From Actinomycetota bacterium (GTDB taxonomy: Bacteria > Actinomycetota > Thermoleophilia > Solirubrobacterales > Solirubrobacteraceae): a DNA stretch of 64,000 nt. The stretch spans positions 62,001 through 126,000 of the forward strand of contig JAFDWH010000009.1 in the NCBI GenBank assembly GCA_018268595.1, read 5' to 3'. Numbering within the stretch: position 1 is the first letter of the stretch; the number at the start of each line of letters is the position of its first letter. Shown here piece after piece: positions 56,020 to 64,000 of the stretch. The position numbers were made by a program, and so were the translations under genes. The notes beneath the pieces are model-generated. The model did not search any database. It was not told the DNA's origin and saw only the letters and a list, made by a program, of their open reading frames with translations.

Positions 56020-57158
56020 GCCAGCCCCCCCTCGATCGCCGTCAGGCCGCCCTGCCCGCCGGCGCGCTCGCGCGCGAGCCACTCCGGCAGCGTGCGCACG
56101 AAGCTCGCGAGCGCCTCGCGGTAGCGGCGCATCGAGGCGATCGAGACCCACTCCTCGGGGCCGTGGTGACCGCCGCCGGTCGGCCCGAACTCGACCGCCG
56201 GTATGCCCGCCTCGAGGAACGAGATCGCGTCCGAGGCGCCGTCGCGGCCGACGCTCAGCGCCTCCCCCTCCGTCGCACTCGCCGCGGCGTCGCGCAGCGC
56301 GCGCACGTAGGGGTTCGTGCGCTCGACGTGCGCGGGGGCCCGCATCAGCGTCTTCGTGACCTTCACGTCCGGCAGCGCGCGGATCTGCGCGAGGATCGCG
56401 CCCGGGTCCTGGCCCGGCAGGTACCGGACGTCCACGACCATCTCGCAGCGGTCCGGCACCTTGTTGAAGACGTCGCCGCCCTCGATCCGCCCGAGGTTGA
56501 TCGACGGCCGGTCGAACAGCTCGGAGGACTCGCGCGCGAAGTCCATCGCCTCGATCCGGCGGAAGACGTCGAACGCCTTCAGCACGGCGCTGTCGCCGAG
56601 CCAGGGGGTCGAGCCGTGCGCGGCGCGCCCGCGCACCTCGATCCGCATCGCCAGCACGCCCTTCGCCTCGATCCCGATGTGCAGGTCGGTCGGCTCGCCG
56701 GTGATCGCGAAGTCGGCGCGCATGCCGGCCCGCACCAGCTCGTCGGTCGAGCGTTCGTCGACGTCCTCGGCCTCCTCGTCCGGGACGCACAGGAGGCGCA
56801 CGCGCACGCGGTCCTGCGCGGCGCAGTCCTTCACCGCGCACATCATCGCGGCGAGGCCGCCCTTCATGTCGTAGGCGCCGCGGCCGATCAGGCGGTCGCC
56901 CTCGACGCGCGGCTCGTACTGCTCCTCGTGGCCGGGGACGACGTCGAGATGGCCGTGCAGCAGCACGGTCGGGCAGCCGTCGCCCTCCGCGCCGACGTCC
57001 GCGACCAGCACCGGCAGGCCGTTGTGCGCGTGCTCGCGCACCTCGATCTCGCGTGCCTCGAGCCACCCCTTCACGAACGCGGCCGCCGCCGCGAGCTCCT
57101 CGGGGCGGGACGTGTCGTAGGAGATCAGCCGCTCGGCGAGGGCGCGTTCGTCGACCAC
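56016..57158 (-). CDS. M20-family metallopeptidase/deacylase
   Basis: This 380-residue enzyme of the DapE/ArgE/CPG2 family has the zinc motifs VLLHGHLDVVPG (His and Asp), GRGAYDMKGGLAAMM, and the catalytic and metal Glu pair in VPDEEAEDVDE, then GEPTDLHIGIEAKG, GRAAHGSTPWLG of the dimerisation domain, and EFGPTGGGHHGPEEWVS with the last metal His. Substrate may be an N-acyl amino acid or succinyl-diaminopimelate. The link with the downstream LCP gene is a GTGA overlap, so perhaps a wall-related function. A TATCCT box lies 9 nt before the GTG. Confidence 0.9.
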   Translation of the reverse strand: MVDERALAERLISYDTSRPEELAAAAAFVKGWLEAREIEVREHAHNGLPVLVADVGAEGDGCPTVLLHGHLDVVPGHEEQYEPRVEGDRLIGRGAYDMKGGLAAMMCAVKDCAAQDRVRVRLLCVPDEEAEDVDERSTDELVRAGMRADFAITGEPTDLHIGIEAKGVLAMRIEVRGRAAHGSTPWLGDSAVLKAFDVFRRIEAMDFARESSELFDRPSINLGRIEGGDVFNKVPDRCEMVVDVRYLPGQDPGAILAQIRALPDVKVTKTLMRAPAHVERTNPYVRALRDAAASATEGEALSVGRDGASDAISFLEAGIPAVEFGPTGGGHHGPEEWVSIASMRRYREALASFVRTLPEWLARERAGGQGGLTAIEGGLA

Positions 57159-57167
57159 GGTCAGGAC

Positions 57168-57173
57168 AGGATA
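57168..57173 (-). promoter_or_regulatory. -10 box upstream of M20 peptidase gene
   Basis: TATCCT on the minus strand is followed by 9 nt and the GTG at 57158, without a Shine-Dalgarno sequence. It sits just beyond the ATP synthase terminator, so the M20-LCP pair has its own short-leader promoter. Confidence 0.4.
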
Positions 57174-57178
57174 AGTGG

Positions 57179-57203
57179 GCGCCCGGCCGCGGCGGCCGGG
57201 CGC
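57179..57203 (-). terminator. ATP synthase operon terminator
   Basis: An 11-bp perfect GC stem (57179-57189 with 57193-57203) closes on a 3-nt loop, 7 nt beyond the atpC stop. No U-run follows. It ends the operon before the M20-LCP genes on the same strand. Confidence 0.65.
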
Positions 57204-57210
57204 ATCTGTC

Positions 57211-57624
57211 CTACGCCCCGGCGGCGATCCGCTGGAACGCCTCCCAGCGACGTCTGTCGCGCGCGGCGAGGCGCTGCTCCTCCGAGCCGTCCTGCGCTCT
57301 CGCGTAGGCGTCCTCGGCGGCGCGCAGCTTCTCGGTCAGGTCGGCGGCGTCGAGCTGGCCGGGGGCGATCGCGTCCTCGACGAGGATCAGCGCCCGCCCG
57401 TCGGCCACCTGCAGGTAGCCCTCGCCCTGCGCGTAGCGGACGATCTCCGACTCGCTGCGGTAGAGCCGCAGCTCGGTCGGGTCGAGCATCGCGAGCAGCG
57501 GCGTGTGGTTGGCGAGGATGCCAATCGAGCCCGTCGCGGTGCGCGTCGAGACCATCTCGACCTCGTCGTTGAAGACCTCCCCCTCGGGGGTGAGGACCTC
57601 GACCGGGAACTTCGTGCGGGCCAC
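57211..57624 (-). CDS. atpC: ATP synthase epsilon subunit
   Basis: This 137-residue subunit of the central stalk has the N-terminal beta-sandwich (FPVEVLTPEGEVFNDEVEMV, GSIGILANHTPLLAML, GEGYLQVADG) and a C-terminal two-helix domain (LTEKLRAAEDAYARA, QRLAARDRRRWEAFQRIA) that can inhibit ATP hydrolysis. It ends the operon. GTG at 57624 lies 3 bp after the atpD stop. Confidence 0.95.
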   Translation of the reverse strand: MARTKFPVEVLTPEGEVFNDEVEMVSTRTATGSIGILANHTPLLAMLDPTELRLYRSESEIVRYAQGEGYLQVADGRALILVEDAIAPGQLDAADLTEKLRAAEDAYARAQDGSEEQRLAARDRRRWEAFQRIAAGA

Positions 57625-57627
57625 GCC

Positions 57628-59097
<1,470 letters not shown>

Positions 59098-59994
59098 TCA
59101 CGACAGCGCCTCGGCGCCGCCGACGACCTCCATGATCTCCTGCGTGATCTCCGCCTGACGCGCGCGGTTCATCTCGAGCGTGAGGTCCGTGATGATGTCG
59201 CCGGCGTTGTCCGAGGCGTTGCGCATCGCGGTCATGCGCGCGCCCAGCTCGGAGGCGGTCGACTCGAGCAGCGCGCGGTAGATCGAGATCTCGACGTAGT
59301 CGGGCACGAGCCGCTGGAGGATCTCCTCCGGCTCGGGCTCGTACTCGACGAGCGCGGTGTGGCCCGTCGGTCTGTCCGCCTCCTCGGGCGTCTCGGCCTC
59401 GAGGATCGTCGCCTGCTGGAGCGGCAGCAGCGTCTCGCGCCGCACCTCCTGCGAGATCGGCGAGATGTAGCCGTTGTAGAGGACCTCGACGCGGTCGACC
59501 TTGCCGTCGACGTACGCCGCCATCAGGCAGTGCGCGATCTCGCGCGCGTTCGCGTACGTCGGGCGCTCGGTGAAGCCGGTGAAGCCCTGCTCGGGCTCGG
59601 TGCCGCGGAACGTCAGCGACGAGACGCCGCGGCGCCCGGTCGCGTAGTAGACGATCTGCTTGCCGGCGGCCTGGTAGTCGGCCGCCGTGCGCACGCCCGC
59701 GCGGATGATCTGCGAGTTGAACGCGCCCGCGAGCCCGCGGTCGGCCGTCACGAGCAGCAGCGCGACGCGCTCCTCCGACTCGTGCTCGGCGAGGATCGGC
59801 AGCGCCGGCACGTTGCCGGCCGCCTCCGCCGCCTGCCGCGTCATGCGGCGGATCGCGCCCGCGTACGGCCGCAGCGCCTCGATGCGCTGCTCGGCGCGGC
59901 GCAGGCGCGCGGCGGCGACCATCTCCATCGCGCGCGTGATCTTCTGGATGTTCTTGACCGACGCGATGCGGTTCTTGACGTCGCGCTGAGCCAT
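59098..59994 (-). CDS. atpG: ATP synthase gamma subunit
   Basis: This 298-residue rotor-shaft subunit consists of long N- and C-terminal helices that enter the alpha/beta ring: KNRIASVKNIQKITRAMEMVAAARLR at the start (here the first residues KNRIASVKNIQ) and NASDNAGDIITDLTLEMN, ARQAEITQEIMEVVGGAEAL at the end. The middle has ADRGLAGAFNSQI, a Rossmann-like segment. Length is normal. It begins 3 bp after the atpA stop. Confidence 0.96.
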   Translation of the reverse strand: MAQRDVKNRIASVKNIQKITRAMEMVAAARLRRAEQRIEALRPYAGAIRRMTRQAAEAAGNVPALPILAEHESEERVALLLVTADRGLAGAFNSQIIRAGVRTAADYQAAGKQIVYYATGRRGVSSLTFRGTEPEQGFTGFTERPTYANAREIAHCLMAAYVDGKVDRVEVLYNGYISPISQEVRRETLLPLQQATILEAETPEEADRPTGHTALVEYEPEPEEILQRLVPDYVEISIYRALLESTASELGARMTAMRNASDNAGDIITDLTLEMNRARQAEITQEIMEVVGGAEALS

Positions 59995-59997
59995 GGG

Positions 59998-61623
<1,626 letters not shown>

Positions 61624-61662
61624 GAGAGGTTCAGTGGCTCCTTGACGTGACAGGCGCGGCGA

Positions 61663-62193
61663 CTACGCCTGCGCGACGTGCTTGCGAAGTTGGTCGAGGC
61701 GGTGCTTGATCGACGCGTCGAGGATCGAGTTGCCGACGCGCAGGACGATCCCGCCGAGAATCGACGGATCGACCTTGCTCGTCAGCTCGACGCGCTGGCC
61801 GGTCTGCTCCCCGATCCGCTCGCCGATCGACTTCACCGTAGCGTCGTCGAGGTCGACCGCGCTGGTGACCTCGACGGGCAGCAGCTGGTTCTCCCGGTCC
61901 CACAGGCGCCCGAACTCGTCGCGGATGCGGAAGATCACCGGCATCCGGTGACGCTCGAGCAGCGCCTCGAGGAAGTTGAGGATCGCCGGGTCGGCGTCGA
62001 CGAGTGCCCGCTTGAGGCCGTCCTTCTTCTCCTCCGTCGAGAAGTACGGCGAGAAGAAGAACACGCGCAGGTCGCCGTTCTCGTCGAGCGCCCCGGCGAA
62101 CTGCCCGAGCTGCTCGCGCACGAGGTCGAGCTTGTCCTGCTCCTTCGCGACCTCGAAGAGGGCGCGGGCGTAGACCTGGGCGATCTCCTCCAT
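61663..62193 (-). CDS. atpH: ATP synthase delta subunit
   Basis: This 176-residue subunit of the peripheral stalk has the N-terminal helical bundle IAQVYARALFEVAKEQDKLD, FLEALLERHRMPVIFRIRDEF in the middle, and the C-terminal VELTSKVDPSILGGIVLRVG, the most conserved part of the family. It is a separate subunit, not fused to a b-like domain as in mycobacteria. It lies 3 bp downstream of atpF. Confidence 0.94.
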   Translation of the reverse strand: MEEIAQVYARALFEVAKEQDKLDLVREQLGQFAGALDENGDLRVFFFSPYFSTEEKKDGLKRALVDADPAILNFLEALLERHRMPVIFRIRDEFGRLWDRENQLLPVEVTSAVDLDDATVKSIGERIGEQTGQRVELTSKVDPSILGGIVLRVGNSILDASIKHRLDQLRKHVAQA

Positions 62194-62196
62194 GGC

Positions 62197-62751
62197 CTAG
62201 TTCCGGCTCCCCTCGCCCGAGAGGGCGCTGAAGTCGAGCTCGGCGAGCGCGTCGTCGACGAGCCGGCGCTGGTCCGCGGGGTCGAGCGTCTTGCGCGTGA
62301 CCTTCTCCGTCGCCATCACGGTCAGGTCGGCGACCTCGCGGCGGATCTCCTGCAGCGCGCGGCGCGTCTCCGCCTCGACGTCGCGCTTGGTCTGCTCGAG
62401 CAGATCCTCGCGCTGCGCCTTCGCGGCGGCCAGCGACTCCTCCTTCGCGACCTCGCCGGCGCGCTCGGCTCTGGCGACGATCTCGTCCGCCTGCGCGCGC
62501 GCGTCCGTCAGCCGCTGGCGGTAGTCGGCCAGCAGCTGGTCGGCCTCCGCGCGGGTGCGCTCGGCGGCGTCGATCGACTCCTCGATCGCGCGCTGGCGCT
62601 TGTCGAGCGCGTCCCCGATCGCGGGGAACGCGTACTTGCGCAGGATGAAGAGCGTCACGAAGAACGCGAGCAGCAACCAGATCATCAGGCCCACGGAGGG
62701 CGAGACGAGGAAGTTGCCGCTCTCCTCCGCGGCTGCGATGACGGGCGTCAT
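62197..62751 (-). CDS. atpF: ATP synthase b subunit
   Basis: This 184-residue stator subunit has one N-terminal membrane helix (VGLMIWLLLAFFVTLFILRKYAFP) followed by a long Ala/Glu/Arg-rich coiled coil (about 45-165) that reaches up to F1. A single b gene is present, so the stalk is likely a b homodimer. The ATG at 62751 lies 4 bp downstream of the atpE stop. Confidence 0.95.
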   Translation of the reverse strand: MTPVIAAAEESGNFLVSPSVGLMIWLLLAFFVTLFILRKYAFPAIGDALDKRQRAIEESIDAAERTRAEADQLLADYRQRLTDARAQADEIVARAERAGEVAKEESLAAAKAQREDLLEQTKRDVEAETRRALQEIRREVADLTVMATEKVTRKTLDPADQRRLVDDALAELDFSALSGEGSRN

Positions 62752-62755
62752 GGCG

Positions 62756-63040
62756 CTAAGAGAGGAAGAACGCGATCAGGCCGAAGATGAAGGCGTAGAA
62801 GACGATCGCCTCGGTCAGGGCGAAGCCGAGCCACTGGATGCTCGTGATCTCGTCGCGCATCTCCGGCTGACGCGTCACCGACTCGATGACCTTGCCGAAG
62901 ATGTAGCCGACGCCGATGCCCGGACCGACGGTGCCGAGACCGGCGCCGACGCCCAGCGCGATCGCCTTGCCGGCCTTGCGGCCGATCGCCTCGTTCTCGG
63001 CGACCGTGGCGGCCAGCGTGTTGATGACGGAGAGGTCCAC
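62756..63040 (-). CDS. atpE: ATP synthase c subunit
   Basis: This 94-residue proteolipid forms the rotor ring. Helix 1 has the glycine repeat GAGLGTVGPGIGVG. The polar loop carries RQPE, and helix 2 holds the ion-binding Glu in ALTEAIVFYAF. The Glu is followed by Ala, and helix 1 has no Gln at the paired site, so it looks proton- rather than sodium-coupled, which is inference. An N-terminal extension of about 20 residues precedes helix 1. Confidence 0.96.
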   Translation of the reverse strand: MDLSVINTLAATVAENEAIGRKAGKAIALGVGAGLGTVGPGIGVGYIFGKVIESVTRQPEMRDEITSIQWLGFALTEAIVFYAFIFGLIAFFLS

Positions 63041-63058
63041 AGCAGATCTCCTGTGTCG

Positions 63059-63961
63059 TTAGTGAGACTCGGCGACCGCGCCGCCGAGGTAGATGGCAGT
63101 GAGCGTGGCGAAGATGAACGCCTGGAGGGTGGCGACCAGGCCCACCTCGAAGAGGAAGAACGCGATCGCCATCGTGCCGGTGACGAGGCCGAGGATCACC
63201 GAGCCGGCGACCGCCAGGTTCAGCAGCACGACGAGCCCGCCGCCCATGAAGAGGATCAGCAGGTGGCCGGCGAGGATGTTCGCGAACAGACGGACGGAGA
63301 GCGAGACGAGCCGCACGAAGTGGGAGATGACCTCGATCACGAAGATCGGGCCGGCGGCGGCGCCCTCGACACCCGCGGGAATCCAGGACTTCATGTACCC
63401 GACCGGGCCCTTCGCGCGCACGCCCTCGACGTGGTAGCTGACCCACACGACCAGCGTCAGCGCGAGCGGGACGGACAGGTTCGCGGTCGCCGCGTAGAGC
63501 GACAACGACGGGATCTGCGCGCCGAAGATGTTCACCGTGTGCTCGGTGTTCGTCGGCAGCGGCAGGTAGCCGAGCATGTTCGAGAACCAGATGAAGAGGA
63601 ACAGCGCGCCGACGAACGGGAACCACTTCTTCGCCATCGCGTCGCTCATGTTCCCGCGCGTGATGTTGTCGCGCATGAGCGTGAACGCGGCCTCGACGGC
63701 CGTCTGCACGCGGTTCGGGCGCGCCTGCATGCGTCTCGCGATCCACACCATCGTGAAGCAGGTGAAGATCGCGGCCAAGATCACGTAGAAGACGGCCTTG
63801 TTGATCGAGAGGTCGAGGCCGCCGATGTGGATCGAGATCCATGGGTCGAGCTTGAACTCGTTCTGCGGCTTGAAGTTCTCGTTGACCTGGAGCGCCGAGG
63901 CGCTGGCAGGCGTCAGCAGCAGAACGAGCGGGGCGAGCGCCGCGAGCAGGCGGGCCTTCAT
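63059..63961 (-). CDS. atpB: ATP synthase a subunit
   Basis: This 300-residue membrane subunit provides the ion half-channels. It has an N-terminal signal-like helix (LLAALAPLVLLLTPASA) before the usual helices. The essential stator Arg is in SLSVRLFANILAGHLLI, and the partner helix is VGLVATLQAFIFATLTAIYL. The amphipathic NMLGYLPLPT and WFPFVGALFLFIWFSN segments are typical. The ATG at 63961 overlaps an upstream stop by 4 bp, and GAAGGAGAA upstream is a strong Shine-Dalgarno sequence. Confidence 0.96.
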   Translation of the reverse strand: MKARLLAALAPLVLLLTPASASALQVNENFKPQNEFKLDPWISIHIGGLDLSINKAVFYVILAAIFTCFTMVWIARRMQARPNRVQTAVEAAFTLMRDNITRGNMSDAMAKKWFPFVGALFLFIWFSNMLGYLPLPTNTEHTVNIFGAQIPSLSLYAATANLSVPLALTLVVWVSYHVEGVRAKGPVGYMKSWIPAGVEGAAAGPIFVIEVISHFVRLVSLSVRLFANILAGHLLILFMGGGLVVLLNLAVAGSVILGLVTGTMAIAFFLFEVGLVATLQAFIFATLTAIYLGGAVAESH

Positions 63962-64000
63962 GGACGCGGGTTCTCCTTCTCGAACGGGCGCAGGATCATC
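63958..64000 (-). CDS. partial gene upstream of atpB (C-terminal end)
   Basis: The last 43 bases hold a minus-strand frame ending ILRPFEKENPRP and a TGA that overlaps the atpB ATG by 4 bp (ATGA). It is probably the end of the small AtpI-type protein gene that often precedes atpB, but too little is present to identify it. Confidence 0.4.
   Translation of the reverse strand, partial: MILRPFEKENPRP

Noticed and set aside
63958-64000. Window-end frame as an atpB extension
   Set aside because: The frame ends in TGA that overlaps the atpB ATG, so it belongs to a separate upstream gene.

Overview
The window is uniformly high-GC DNA with dense, often 4-bp-overlapping genes, frequent GTG starts, a tmRNA whose tag reads ADSHEYALAA, and complete actinobacterial-looking core genes (SecA, RF2, FtsEX, CtaG, F-type ATP synthase). 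It is a bacterial chromosome segment, most likely from a deep-branching actinobacterium; the gene mix suggests the Thermoleophilia (Solirubrobacter/Conexibacter-like). That placement is inference, since no marker could be searched. No intergenic stretch exceeds 300 bases except the one filled by the tmRNA gene (3125-3490). I saw no IS element, CRISPR array or tRNA.

Layout. 0.1-3.5 kb: a methyltransferase, a cellulose-synthase-like glycosyltransferase with a C-terminal PilZ-like domain, and ssrA. 3.5-6.2 kb (plus strand): an M50 membrane protease, then a two-gene EACC1-like/caspase-RDD module. 6.2-9.7 kb (minus): smpB, rnr and an S41 peptidase. 9.7-11.2 kb: an aldehyde dehydrogenase. 11.2-16.0 kb (plus): a compact four-gene RiPP-like locus with its own promoter, encoding a PqqD-like/radical SAM/SPASM enzyme, a 95-residue precursor ending in a short Cys/Gly/Pro/Ser tail, a RoxA/YcfD-type JmjC oxygenase and a B12-binding radical SAM protein. 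16.0-17.7 kb: ftsX/ftsE. 17.9-20.6 kb: an M16 peptidase, a secreted beta-propeller protein and a degenerate nucleotidyltransferase. 20.6-25.1 kb: nadA, nadC, an Orn/Lys/Arg-type decarboxylase and prfB, the last with a canonical +1 frameshift site. 25.1-39.7 kb: a surface polysaccharide locus (glycosyltransferases, flippase, two polymerase/ligase-type membrane proteins, a polyprenyl-phosphate sugar transferase, methyltransferases). 39.6-44.6 kb: secA, hpf, comF-like and ctaG. 44.6-57.2 kb: two sugar nucleotidyltransferases, tandem ahcY paralogues with a MerR regulator, a large membrane protein, a phosphosugar isomerase, a nucleotide-sugar dehydrogenase, an LCP protein and an M20 peptidase. 57.2-64.0 kb: the ATP synthase operon, cut by the window end just upstream of atpB.

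How it fits together. The minus-strand genes comF-hpf-secA-prfB-ftsE-ftsX-ctp and rnr-smpB-ssrA follow orders known from other Gram-positive bacteria. The accessory modules (polysaccharide locus, RiPP locus, caspase pair) sit in the gaps of that backbone. The polysaccharide genes form a plausible route: activated sugars (44.6, 51-54 kb), lipid-linked priming (36.5 kb), assembly, flipping and polymerisation (25-38 kb), and LCP-mediated attachment to the wall (54.5 kb). The RiPP locus is the strongest candidate for an undescribed system. The EACC1/caspase-RDD pair is the second.
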